Of a stretch of DNA of 64,000 bases, positions 25,769-34,438 are shown in pieces. The stretch's first letter is position 1. Each line of letters starts with the position of its first letter. Origin of the DNA: Fictibacillus arsenicus (GTDB lineage Bacteria > Bacillota > Bacilli > Bacillales > Fictibacillaceae); assembly GCF_001999465.1 (NCBI RefSeq), contig NZ_MQMF01000002.1, forward strand, positions 248,001 to 312,000. The letters run 5' to 3'. The notes under the pieces are model-generated. The model ran no database searches. It was given only the letters and a program-made list of their open reading frames with translations, and was not told where the DNA came from. The position numbers and the translations under genes were made by a program.

Positions 25769-26383
25769 TTATTCGGAAGCGGATTCCCTTGGCGTTTCAG
25801 AAGACTCATCTTTTACCATTTCTGGCTTAGGAGCCGCTGGTTCTGTATCCAAGGTGAGCACTTCACTTGCTGGCTGATAAGACTTACCGTACAATTCACT
25901 ATCTTTGTACGTGTGTATTTCATTATACGTCTTTTTCATGTTTTCATAAATAGTTTCTTCAGATTCTTCTGTAGGTGACCAGAATAAGATCTCCATCTCA
26001 TTCACTTCGTTAGTCGCTAGAGACCTTCTTCTGTATCCAATGCTTGATGCGTGTTCAAATCCTTCACGTGTATAAAAGCGCAGTCGTTTCTCAGTGTCTG
26101 TATCTTCATAGTCTACCGGCTCAACTTCTAAGATAATCGGTTTACCTTTTGCTTTTAATTTCTCGATAAGCTTATGGCCCAAGCCTTGACCTCTTGCATC
26201 TTTAGAAACAAATAAGTAATCAATGAAAACAAAGTCTGGAAGTTCAACGTACATCAGTACGTGATGTTTTCCTTCATCTTTATGATAGATATCACTTTTT
26301 TCATCCAGCAGAAGTTCCATATGTTCTTTTGATTTCATTTCTTCAATCGGAAAATATTGATTTAACTTCTCATACCAATTCAT
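25769..26383 (-). CDS. yjbC: GNAT-family acetyltransferase YjbC
   Basis: A 204-residue protein of the GNAT superfamily. The acetyl-CoA-binding motif is SKDARGQGLGHKLIEKL near residue 70, in the expected Q/R-x-x-G-x-G/A form. The C-terminal 45 residues are a proline-, glutamate- and serine-rich tail. In B. subtilis yjbC is just upstream of spx and part of the stress-induced yjbC-spx unit. Here the same order holds, but a small gene and array 2 separate them. Substrate unknown. Confidence 0.85.
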   Translation of the reverse strand: MNWYEKLNQYFPIEEMKSKEHMELLLDEKSDIYHKDEGKHHVLMYVELPDFVFIDYLFVSKDARGQGLGHKLIEKLKAKGKPIILEVEPVDYEDTDTEKRLRFYTREGFEHASSIGYRRRSLATNEVNEMEILFWSPTEESEETIYENMKKTYNEIHTYKDSELYGKSYQPASEVLTLDTEPAAPKPEMVKDESSETPRESASE

Positions 26384-26510
26384 TGTTTCCCCATCAGCTC
26401 CTTAAGTTTTAATTTTATATAGTTTTCCCTCTTTCTTCCTTTGTTATCATGGGATACAATAGAGAAAGAAGTACGTGGTGAACGAGTTGTAAAAAAAGGA
26501 GGCATCCTCT

Positions 26511-26693
26511 TTGATATCATTCTTTACCGATTTAACGTTGTTAGCTTTATGTGTGGTTGGTATTACAGCATTGATGGGAACGATTTCCCAAGTCATCGCG
26601 GTAAAATTGTTCGGCGGCAAGAAAGTATCACATTTCGTGGATAAATCGAAGTCTTTTCAGCAAAACTGGAATCCAGTTAAAAGAAGAAATTAA
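26511..26693 (+). CDS. 60-residue single-span membrane protein
   Basis: The TTG start has AAAGGAGG eight bases upstream. One hydrophobic helix (about residues 5-35) is followed by a basic tail that ends VKRRN. It is divergent from yjbC and followed by a terminator. I do not recognise the family; the start site and terminator support a real gene. Confidence 0.6.
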   Translation: MISFFTDLTLLALCVVGITALMGTISQVIAVKLFGGKKVSHFVDKSKSFQQNWNPVKRRN

Positions 26694-26731
26694 ACGGAAA
26701 CAACCTGGAACTTTCGGGTTGTTTTTTCACA
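26694..26731 (+). terminator. Terminator after the 60-residue gene
   Basis: GAAACAACC pairs with GGGTTGTTTT and is followed by T residues. Confidence 0.75.
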
Positions 26732-26788
26732 TTTTTTCCCCGAACTGCTTTATAATACAAGGGTAACATACATAATAGAGGTGTACAA

Positions 26789-28549
26789 ATGCATAGAAAC
26801 CTTAGAACTTTTATGAGTCAATTAAGAGAAGAAAACGAAATTATTGAGATACATGCAGAAGTCGATCCATATTTAGAGATCCCTGAGATTCACAGACGTA
26901 TCATTGCAGAAGAAGGTCCTGCTCTTCTTTTTACAAATGTTAAAGGTAAAAACACACCTGTAGTGACAAATTTATTTGGAACAATAAAACGTGTAGATAT
27001 GGCTTTCGGTCCAAAGCCTGAACAATTAGTTAAAGATCTTGTCTCATCTATTGATGAACTCATGCCTCCTTCCCCTTCTGTTCTATGGAAGAAAAAAGGT
27101 ATGATCAAGGACGTTCTATCTTTAGGAACAAAAAAAGTTGGCAAGAATAAATCACCTATACTCGAAACATTTACGACGAACGTCAATATGAAAGATCTTC
27201 CGGCTTTGACTGGATGGCATCTTGACAGTAATCCTTTTGTTACTTTACCGCTCGTTTATACAGAGCATCCCGATAAACACGAACACAACCTTGGGATGTA
27301 TCGGATTGAGATTAAAGAAGAGAATAAAACCGGAATTCACTGGCAAATTCATAAAGGCGGCGGTTTCCATCATTATGAAGCAGAGCAAAAAAATCAAGCA
27401 TTGCCTGTTACGTTATTCTTAGGCGGCCCACCTTCTTTAATGATCAGTGCGATTGCTCCTCTTCCAGAAGCAGTGCCTGAGCTCATGTTTTCATCTATGC
27501 TTATGGGAGAAAAACTAAGCCTTGCACATGTTGATGGGCACCCTCATCCGTTAATCGCAGAAGCTGAATTTGCTTTTGGCGGAGTGGTCCCGCCACATGT
27601 TCGTGAACCTGAAGGACCATTTGGAGACCATTATGGATATTACTCATGGGCACATGACTTCCCTGTCTTCAACGTAGATAAAATGTGGAAGCGAAAAGAT
27701 GCAATCTATCCTGCTACAGTAGTAGGAAAACCAAAGCAAGAAGATTATTTTATCGGAGAATATCTGCAGCGTTTGATGAGTCCTTTATTCCCTGTAGTCA
27801 TGAATGGCGTGCGTGATTTATGGACGTATGCAGAAACTGGATTCCACGCTTTAGCAGGTGCAGTCGTTCGTGAATCCTATTATAAGGAAGGTCTGGCACA
27901 TGCATTCCGTATTATGGGAGAGGGTCAGCTTACGTTAACCAAGTTTTTAATGGTAACGAACAAACCTGTTAACCTGCAAAATTTCGCTGAATTAGCTGAA
28001 GGGGTTCTAGAGAGATTCCTTCCTGAGCGCGATTTGCTAATTATACATGATACTTCCATGGATACACTAGATTATACAGGACGAAAGTTTAATACAGGCT
28101 CAAAAGCCATCATGACAGGTCTAGGGGAACCCGTTCGTCAGTTAAAAAGAAGCTATGAAGGCGGAACGATATCTGGGATTAATGATGTTGGTGTTTTCTG
28201 CGGAGGCTGTTTAACTGTGAGCGGGCCATCTTTTGATGAAGCTCCTGATTTTGCTGAACACCTGTTGTCTAATAGCCATGATTCCTTTAAGGAATGGCCA
28301 CTCGTGTTTTTAGTGGACGATGCCTCCATTGCAGCAACTCAAGCAGAATTTTTATGGACAACCTTTACACGCTTTGATCCGGCATATGATGTTTATGCTA
28401 AGAGTACGATCGACCGGAACCGTATTAAGTATGAAGGAACGATTATCATTGATGCAAGAATGAAGCCATTCTATCCAGATGTTGTTGAAACTCGTCCCGA
28501 TATTGATCAAAAAGTAACTGAAAGATGGAATGAATATTTCCCTAAATAA
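26789..28549 (+). CDS. UbiD-family decarboxylase
   Basis: A 586-residue enzyme of the UbiD superfamily, which uses prenylated FMN to add or remove carboxyl groups on aromatic or unsaturated acids. Family marks are HNLGMYRIEI near residue 167, HWQIHKGGGFHH near 185 and REPEGPFGDHYGYYS near 273, which includes the catalytic glutamate. It is longer than the B. subtilis phenolic acid decarboxylase YclC subunit. No ubiX-like prenyltransferase gene is adjacent. GAGGTG precedes the ATG. The substrate cannot be told; it is absent from this position in the conserved B. subtilis order. Confidence 0.82.
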   Translation: MHRNLRTFMSQLREENEIIEIHAEVDPYLEIPEIHRRIIAEEGPALLFTNVKGKNTPVVTNLFGTIKRVDMAFGPKPEQLVKDLVSSIDELMPPSPSVLWKKKGMIKDVLSLGTKKVGKNKSPILETFTTNVNMKDLPALTGWHLDSNPFVTLPLVYTEHPDKHEHNLGMYRIEIKEENKTGIHWQIHKGGGFHHYEAEQKNQALPVTLFLGGPPSLMISAIAPLPEAVPELMFSSMLMGEKLSLAHVDGHPHPLIAEAEFAFGGVVPPHVREPEGPFGDHYGYYSWAHDFPVFNVDKMWKRKDAIYPATVVGKPKQEDYFIGEYLQRLMSPLFPVVMNGVRDLWTYAETGFHALAGAVVRESYYKEGLAHAFRIMGEGQLTLTKFLMVTNKPVNLQNFAELAEGVLERFLPERDLLIIHDTSMDTLDYTGRKFNTGSKAIMTGLGEPVRQLKRSYEGGTISGINDVGVFCGGCLTVSGPSFDEAPDFAEHLLSNSHDSFKEWPLVFLVDDASIAATQAEFLWTTFTRFDPAYDVYAKSTIDRNRIKYEGTIIIDARMKPFYPDVVETRPDIDQKVTERWNEYFPK

Positions 28550-28577
28550 AAGAAGCGTTTTCACGCTTCTTTTTTGC
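28547..28577 (+). terminator. Terminator of the ubiD-like gene
   Basis: AAAAGAAGCG/CGCTTCTTTT stem with T tail, overlapping the stop codon. Confidence 0.85.
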
Positions 28578-28657
28578 ATTTTAAATGTTGATATATTGTC
28601 CAAAGGGTGGTAAAGTATTTAACAATATACATTTTTTGAGGAAAGGAGAAATCGCTT

Positions 28658-29197
28658 ATGAGAAAAATTACTTTAACGGACTTATACAAACATTCCAATG
28701 TACAAAAATACGTGAAGCGCTCAGGTATGGTACATGCCATTTCAACCGCTTACCATGCTTATCGTTTAGCAGTGAAACATGGTGTAGATCCTGATATGGC
28801 AACTAAGGCAGCTTTTCTTCATGATATCGGACACTATACATGGTACAAAAATGGCCACTGGGACTATGACATGTATAAGGAAAATGATATTCATGCTATA
28901 AAGGGCGCCGAACGTGCACACCGTATTTTAGTCTCATTGGGAGAAGACCGTAAAAAAGCAAAAGAGATTGCCTTGGCTATTTTACTTCATACAGATTCTT
29001 ATCTGCCGACTGGGTCATTACATTTAAATCCACTGCAGAAAGTTGTTGCTCTTGCTGATGAAGCAGACGAAGAACCAGGCGGATCACATCACTATCGCAC
29101 TGTTAGCGATATAAAAGCATTAACCATGATCAAAAAATTAGATGAAATGGTAGATGAGTATAATGAAGAAGAAAAAGTAAAACACTCTGTTTCCTAA
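28658..29197 (+). CDS. HD-domain phosphohydrolase-like protein
   Basis: A 179-residue soluble protein with the HD signature: H near residue 27, HDIGHYTW near 57, a later HTDSYLP near 113 and DEADE near 133, which together would bind one or two metal ions. Relatives hydrolyse nucleotides or phosphate esters. AAAGGAG precedes the ATG. It stands between the ubiD-like gene and a DegV gene with its own terminator. The substrate is unknown. Confidence 0.8.
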   Translation: MRKITLTDLYKHSNVQKYVKRSGMVHAISTAYHAYRLAVKHGVDPDMATKAAFLHDIGHYTWYKNGHWDYDMYKENDIHAIKGAERAHRILVSLGEDRKKAKEIALAILLHTDSYLPTGSLHLNPLQKVVALADEADEEPGGSHHYRTVSDIKALTMIKKLDEMVDEYNEEEKVKHSVS

Positions 29198-29217
29198 GAA
29201 GGAAAAGAGTGTTTTTG
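29179..29217. terminator. Bidirectional terminator HD protein / DegV
   Basis: AAACACTCT/AGAGTGTTT stem overlapping the stop of the HD gene; T runs on both strands. Confidence 0.75.
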
Positions 29218-29229
29218 CCATTTTACATA

Positions 29230-30081
29230 TTAATAAGCTACAAAACCAATAGCTTTTTCACTGGAATACGTTCCAATTGTACTTCCAAATCGGGTATAGA
29301 TTACTTTTGGGAAACTCTCTAATTCAAATAACTCATTAAATTCTTTTTTAACTTCTTCTGTAGAAGAAAAGCTATGAATTAAATAAAGTGTTTTCTCAGG
29401 GTTTTCCGATTTCCAAATTAAAATGATTTCTTTCATTTTCGTTAAACCTTTTTTGCTTCCACGGAACTTGCCTATTGTTTCAACGACTCCATCAATAATA
29501 GAAATCATTGGTTTAATATTCAGCATGCCAGCAATCGCACCTTGAACAGCAGAAATTCTTCCGCCTTTTTTTAGGTTCTCCAGTGTTTCAAGAAGTACAT
29601 ATGCTTTAATACCTGCTTTTGTTTTTTCAAGTTGACTAACAATTTCATTTAAGGAAACATCATTTTTTGACATCTCGATTGCTTCATTCAATAAGATCTG
29701 TACACCGCCAGAAGCAATCCCAGAGTCGATAATCGTTACTCTTTGTTGTTCCTCTTCCGAAAGCATGCTTTTGCCAATTGTTGCACTTTGAACAGTACCG
29801 CTTAAATTTGAAGAAATACCGATATATAAAACTTCATTTCCTTTGTTTAACTCTTTTTGAAATGCCTCAAAGAATGATTGTGGTGATGGCTGGCTTGTTT
29901 TAGGCAGCTCCGGTTCACTTGACATTCTTCTATAGAATTCATCTTCTGTTATATTAACTCCATCTAAATAGTGATCTTCTCCAAACTGTACATTTAGAGG
30001 GACAATCGTTAATGGAATCTCCGTTATTTCAGAATTTATTTTTAAATCACTAGCGCTATCAACGATAAAACTTAGTTCCAT
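29230..30081 (-). CDS. DegV-family fatty-acid-binding protein
   Basis: A 283-residue DegV protein. The family binds long-chain fatty acids (FakB role) for phosphorylation by FakA. Visible motifs are FIVDSASDL at residue 4, PKTSQPSP near residue 63, SSNLSGT near 93 and LENLKKGGRIS near 175. The start at 30081 has AAAGGGG upstream; a frame ten codons longer is less likely. A second DegV gene (yitS) lies at 55340; the two share motifs but differ in sequence, so they may prefer different fatty acids. Confidence 0.88.
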   Translation of the reverse strand: MELSFIVDSASDLKINSEITEIPLTIVPLNVQFGEDHYLDGVNITEDEFYRRMSSEPELPKTSQPSPQSFFEAFQKELNKGNEVLYIGISSNLSGTVQSATIGKSMLSEEEQQRVTIIDSGIASGGVQILLNEAIEMSKNDVSLNEIVSQLEKTKAGIKAYVLLETLENLKKGGRISAVQGAIAGMLNIKPMISIIDGVVETIGKFRGSKKGLTKMKEIILIWKSENPEKTLYLIHSFSSTEEVKKEFNELFELESFPKVIYTRFGSTIGTYSSEKAIGFVAY

Positions 30082-30170
30082 GAATTTACCCCTTTTCTGC
30101 TTCTCAATCAATAGTAGGGATGTGTAACGATAATATTGTATACGCTTTACACACTCAATTTAGTTTAACA

Positions 30171-30206
30171 TAAAAAACGATCTCCTGAAATGACGGAGAC
30201 CGCTTT
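30171..30206 (-). terminator. Terminator of the opp operon
   Basis: GGTCTCC...GGAGATC on the minus strand, followed by TTTTTT. Confidence 0.8.
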
Positions 30207-30213
30207 AAATGTG

Positions 30214-31212
30214 TTAATTGTTTTGTTTTACAGCTTCTTCATCATATAGATGACAAGCTACCCAGTGTCCTTCTCTTGCTTCCTGCCATTTTGGCTTAAC
30301 AGCTGCACATACATCCATTGCATGTGGGCAGCGTGTACGGAATCGGCATCCGCTTGGAGGATTGATCGGGCTAGGAACGTCACCTTCAAGGATGATTCGT
30401 TCACGGCTTCTTTCTAATTCAGGATCCGGAACAGGAATCGCTGATAAAAGAGCTTGTGTATAAGGATGCAGAGGCTCTTCATATAGCTCATCACTTGTTG
30501 TAAGTTCTACGATATTTCCTAAATACATTACACCTACACGATCAGAAATATGTTTAACCATGGATAGATCATGGGCAATAAATAGATAAGTAAGTCCGCG
30601 TTCCTTTTGTAGTTCCATCATTAGGTTTACAACCTGTGCTTGAATGGAAACGTCAAGTGCTGAGATAGGCTCATCGGCAATGATGAAGTCTGGATCTACT
30701 GCAAGTGCACGAGCGATTCCGATACGCTGACGCTGACCGCCTGAGAACTCATGCGGATAACGGTTAGCGTGCTCTCTGTTCAAACCTACTGTTTCAAGAA
30801 GTTCGTAAACACGGTTGTCACGATCCTTCTTTGTTTTTGCCAAGCCGTGGATATCGATGCCTTCAGCAATGATATCTTTGACTGTCATTCTAGGATTCAA
30901 TGATGCATATGGATCTTGGAAGATCATCTGCATTTTTCTATTGAACTTCTTTAATTCTGAACGGGATTTTCTTCCATGAACGTCTTCACCTTCATAGGTT
31001 ACTTCTCCATCCGTTGCATCATATAGTCTGATGATTGTACGTCCTGTAGTAGATTTCCCGCATCCGGACTCTCCTACTAGACCAAGTGTTTCACCTTTAT
31101 AAATATCAAATGATACATCATCTACTGCTTGTAAAACGCCCTTTTTTCCAGCTGGGAAATACTTTTTAAGATTTTTAACTTCTAGTAACTTTTCTCTCTC
31201 TACAACTGCCAT
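30214..31212 (-). CDS. oppF: Oligopeptide ABC transporter ATP-binding protein OppF
   Basis: A 332-residue ATPase. Walker [10 protein letters not shown] is near residue 43, the ABC signature [12 protein letters not shown] near 155, Walker B just after, and the C-terminal oligopeptide domain with a cysteine cluster ([14 protein letters not shown]) near 290. That cysteine pattern is common in Opp/Dpp ATPases and may hold an iron-sulfur centre. It starts on the TAATG overlap with oppD. With OppD it powers peptide uptake, which in Bacilli feeds nutrition and Phr/quorum signalling. Confidence 0.95.
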   Translation of the reverse strand: MAVVEREKLLEVKNLKKYFPAGKKGVLQAVDDVSFDIYKGETLGLVGESGCGKSTTGRTIIRLYDATDGEVTYEGEDVHGRKSRSELKKFNRKMQMIFQDPYASLNPRMTVKDIIAEGIDIHGLAKTKKDRDNRVYELLETVGLNREHANRYPHEFSGGQRQRIGIARALAVDPDFIIADEPISALDVSIQAQVVNLMMELQKERGLTYLFIAHDLSMVKHISDRVGVMYLGNIVELTTSDELYEEPLHPYTQALLSAIPVPDPELERSRERIILEGDVPSPINPPSGCRFRTRCPHAMDVCAAVKPKWQEAREGHWVACHLYDEEAVKQNN

Positions 31213-32231
31213 TATCGAGCACCCCCAACTACTGCCGCTTCAGGCGGTTCAACTTTTGGTGCTCGCTCATCTAACAACCAGCAAGCAGCTTTGTGCGATG
31301 AAGAAACGTTAGTAGCCTCTGGCATATGTTCCAAACATACTTCCATCGCATATGGACAACGCGCTGCAAACGGACATCCTTTCGGAGGATTCATTAAATC
31401 AGGCGGTGTTCCTGGTATAGCTAATAATTCTTTTGAATCTGAATTCAATTTTGGCATGGAAGCTAACAGCCCCCATGTATATGGATGTTTCGGCTTGTAA
31501 AAGATTTCATCAACAGTACCAGTCTCAACGATCATACCACCGTACATTACGGCTACACGCTGAGCAAGGTTAGCAACTACTCCTAAATCATGCGTGATAA
31601 GGATGATTGCAGTTCCTGTCTTATCTTGAAGGTCTCGCATCAAGTCTAAGATCTGAGCTTGAATCGTTACATCAAGTGCTGTTGTCGGTTCATCCGCGAT
31701 CAATACTTTAGGGTTACACGCTAGTGCAATCGCGATAACAACACGCTGGCGCATTCCGCCTGAAAATTGGTGAGGATATTCATCCACACGGAGTTCAGGA
31801 TTTGGAATACCTACAAGCTTTAATAGATTAATCGAACGCTCTTTTGCTTCGCTTTTGCTCATGTTCTGATGCTTACGCAATCCTTCCATGATCTGCTTCC
31901 CGATTGTCATCGTTGGATTCAATGATGTCATCGGATCTTGGAAGATCATAGAGATTTCAGCACCGCGAATTTTTTCCATCTCACGCTCAGTTGCTTTCGC
32001 AAGGTCTTTGCCTTGGAAGCGAATTGCACCTTCTTTAATTGAACCAATTTTATTCGGTAAAAGTCTCATTACTGCTTTTGAAGTAACTGATTTACCAGAA
32101 CCGGATTCACCTACGATTGCAAGTGATTCCCCTTTATCTAAAGATAGGCTTACACCTCGAACTGCTTTAACTTCTCCCCCATACGTCTGGAAGGAGACAT
32201 GAAGGTTATCTAGTTCTAAAAGTTTTTCCAT
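31212..32231 (-). CDS. oppD: Oligopeptide ABC transporter ATP-binding protein OppD
   Basis: A 339-residue ATPase partner of OppF. Walker [10 protein letters not shown] is near residue 41, the signature [12 protein letters not shown] near 160 and the cysteine-rich C-terminal [14 protein letters not shown] near 285. AGGAAGGAGA precedes the ATG, and the gene overlaps oppF by a base. It is placed after the two permease genes, the standard oppABCDF order. Confidence 0.95.
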   Translation of the reverse strand: MEKLLELDNLHVSFQTYGGEVKAVRGVSLSLDKGESLAIVGESGSGKSVTSKAVMRLLPNKIGSIKEGAIRFQGKDLAKATEREMEKIRGAEISMIFQDPMTSLNPTMTIGKQIMEGLRKHQNMSKSEAKERSINLLKLVGIPNPELRVDEYPHQFSGGMRQRVVIAIALACNPKVLIADEPTTALDVTIQAQILDLMRDLQDKTGTAIILITHDLGVVANLAQRVAVMYGGMIVETGTVDEIFYKPKHPYTWGLLASMPKLNSDSKELLAIPGTPPDLMNPPKGCPFAARCPYAMEVCLEHMPEATNVSSSHKAACWLLDERAPKVEPPEAAVVGGAR

Positions 32232-32252
32232 TTATAAAATCTCCTTCCTGTA

Positions 32253-33275
32253 CTATTTTCTCATTTTCGGATCAAGTGCATCACGCAACCCGTCTCCTAG
32301 CAGGTTAAAGCTGATCATCAAGATACACATGATGGATGCAGGATAGATCGCTAAGTGAGGATAGATACGCAAAGATCTAAATCCATCTGCAATCAAAGCA
32401 CCTAGCGAAGCAGTCGGCGGCTGTATACCTAAACCGATAAAGCTAAGAAACGCTTCGAAGAAAATAGCACCTGGAATTGTAAATGTACTTGTTACAATGA
32501 TTGCACCAAGTGTATTTGGCAATAAGTGTTTTGTAATTAAACGGCCGTTTGTTGAACCTAATGTTTTTGATGCTAATACAAATTCACGGTTTTTTAATGA
32601 AAGAATCTGCGCACGTACGATACGCGACATTCCTATCCAGCCGGTTATAACGAGAGCTAGTGTGATTGAGAGTATCCCTGGATCAAGTATGATAATAAAC
32701 AAAATAATTACAACCAGATTCGGAATACCTACTAATACTTCTACTACACGCTGCATCACGTCATCTACTCTTCCACCATAAAAGGCAGAAACTCCACCGT
32801 AAGCAACACCTACGATTAAATCGATTGTTGCTGCTAAAAATGCGATATAAAGAGAAATTTGTGTACCTTTCCAAACACGTACCCATTGGTCACGACCAAG
32901 CGGGTCAGTACCAAACCAAAATTTATCTTCAGCTGGTACATTCTTCATTTCATACTGATCTACGCCGCGAATATCTACTCCGTCTACCCCAAGGAATCCA
33001 ATCTTCTCTAATCCAGGAATTTTAGGAGGTAAGTTTGCACGCATTAGTTCTTGATCGTCCATGCCATACTTACTTAACGATGGTGCAATAAGTGAAAACA
33101 CAATAATGAATACGATTGCAAAAAGTCCAAGCATCGCTGCTCTATTCTTTTTTAATCGTCTAAAAGCATCCTGCCAAAAACTTAAGCTTGGCTTCGTAAT
33201 TTCTTCGCCTTTACCTGTACCTAAATTTGCAGGGCGAAATAAATCAGGTGTTAGTTTTCGTTCTGACATGCTCAT
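32253..33275 (-). CDS. oppC: Oligopeptide ABC transporter permease OppC
   Basis: A 340-residue inner-membrane permease. A soluble N-terminal stretch precedes one helix, a large external loop (about 65-130) and then five helices. The EAA-type coupling loop ASKTLGSTNGRLITKHLLPN is near residue 232. The start at 33275 shares a base with the oppB stop (TAATG) and has GGGAGG upstream; a second ATG two codons later is possible. Confidence 0.93.
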   Translation of the reverse strand: MSMSERKLTPDLFRPANLGTGKGEEITKPSLSFWQDAFRRLKKNRAAMLGLFAIVFIIVFSLIAPSLSKYGMDDQELMRANLPPKIPGLEKIGFLGVDGVDIRGVDQYEMKNVPAEDKFWFGTDPLGRDQWVRVWKGTQISLYIAFLAATIDLIVGVAYGGVSAFYGGRVDDVMQRVVEVLVGIPNLVVIILFIIILDPGILSITLALVITGWIGMSRIVRAQILSLKNREFVLASKTLGSTNGRLITKHLLPNTLGAIIVTSTFTIPGAIFFEAFLSFIGLGIQPPTASLGALIADGFRSLRIYPHLAIYPASIMCILMISFNLLGDGLRDALDPKMRK

Positions 33276-34204
33276 TATGATTTACCTCCCGCAACACGAA
33301 TACGAGGATCGATGATTCCATAAAGGATATCGACAACTAAGATGATTACAATAATTAAGAAACTATAGAACAAAGTAGTTCCCATAATAACTGGATAGTC
33401 ATTTAGGTTGATACTTTTTACGAACTGTTCACCAATACCAGGTATTGCAAAAATATTTTCAATTACAAGTGACCCAGTAATCAGACCGATTGCCATAGGT
33501 CCAAGAATTGTAATGATTGGAATCATACTGTTTCGTACACAGTGCTTAATAATAACTGCTTGTTTGCTGATCCCTTTAGATCGAGCCATTAAAATATAAT
33601 CTGTCCCTAAAATTTCAAGCATTTCTGTACGCATAAAACGTGCCACTGTAGCAATTACTCCTACGGATAGAGAGAATGCTGGCATGATGTGATACTCAGG
33701 ACCATTCCAGAATGCTACTGGTAGCCATCCAAGCTTAACCCCAACGTAGTATTGCAAAAGTCCTGCAAATACGAAGGACGGTATTGCTATTCCAAATACA
33801 GCCATGACCATAGCCCCGTAATCAATAAACGAGTTATGCTTTAATGCTGCTGCGATCCCTAATATCAAGCCAACTAATGTTCCGAACACCAGTGCTTCAA
33901 ACCCGACTGTTGCAGATGGGCCCATACCGTTTGCAATCATAGAATTAACGGTACGTCCATCAAACTGGAACGTATATCCTAAATCACCCTGTGCCAATTT
34001 CCCTAAATAATTAATGTATTGAACAGGCACCGGGTCATTTAACCCGTATTTTTCGTTAAGTGCATAGCGCTGGGACTCAGTTAACTTCTCTTGGTTGTTA
34101 AAAGGAGAACCAGGTAATAATTTCATTAAAAAGAATGTAATCGTTGCAATGATCAGCAGTGTTAAAAACATCGCAAACACTCGCTTAGTTATATAGCGCA
34201 ACAT
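33275..34204 (-). CDS. oppB: Oligopeptide ABC transporter permease OppB
   Basis: A 309-residue permease with six membrane segments. The N-terminus MLRYITKRVFAMFLT and the PGSPF region near residue 33 are typical of OppB/DppB, and the cytoplasmic coupling loop is near residue 200. The start at 34204 is set by GGGGGAGGTG eight bases upstream. A strong hairpin between oppA and oppB likely reduces its expression relative to the binding protein. Confidence 0.93.
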   Translation of the reverse strand: MLRYITKRVFAMFLTLLIIATITFFLMKLLPGSPFNNQEKLTESQRYALNEKYGLNDPVPVQYINYLGKLAQGDLGYTFQFDGRTVNSMIANGMGPSATVGFEALVFGTLVGLILGIAAALKHNSFIDYGAMVMAVFGIAIPSFVFAGLLQYYVGVKLGWLPVAFWNGPEYHIMPAFSLSVGVIATVARFMRTEMLEILGTDYILMARSKGISKQAVIIKHCVRNSMIPIITILGPMAIGLITGSLVIENIFAIPGIGEQFVKSINLNDYPVIMGTTLFYSFLIIVIILVVDILYGIIDPRIRVAGGKS

Positions 34205-34365
34205 TACAAACACCTCCCCCAAATGTTTCAAACTTAATGTTCTGAAATCTTTCTGTAATATCTATCTTAAGGGACAAAATATTTTATATCAATAGAAAAT
34301 ATTTTTTTTTCGACATTTTCTGATTTCTTTCTTAATCACACAATATATCCCATCATTGTTTACAA

Positions 34366-34405
34366 GCAAAAAAGAGAGTACATGTCAGGAACACATGTAC
34401 TCTCC
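34366..34405 (-). terminator. Partial terminator between oppA and oppB
   Basis: On the minus strand GAGAGTACATGT pairs with ACATGTACTCTC and is followed by TTTTTT. It would release most transcripts after oppA. Confidence 0.8.
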
Positions 34406-34438
34406 TGAGAAAAACTATTTACTATTTTTCAATAGAGC

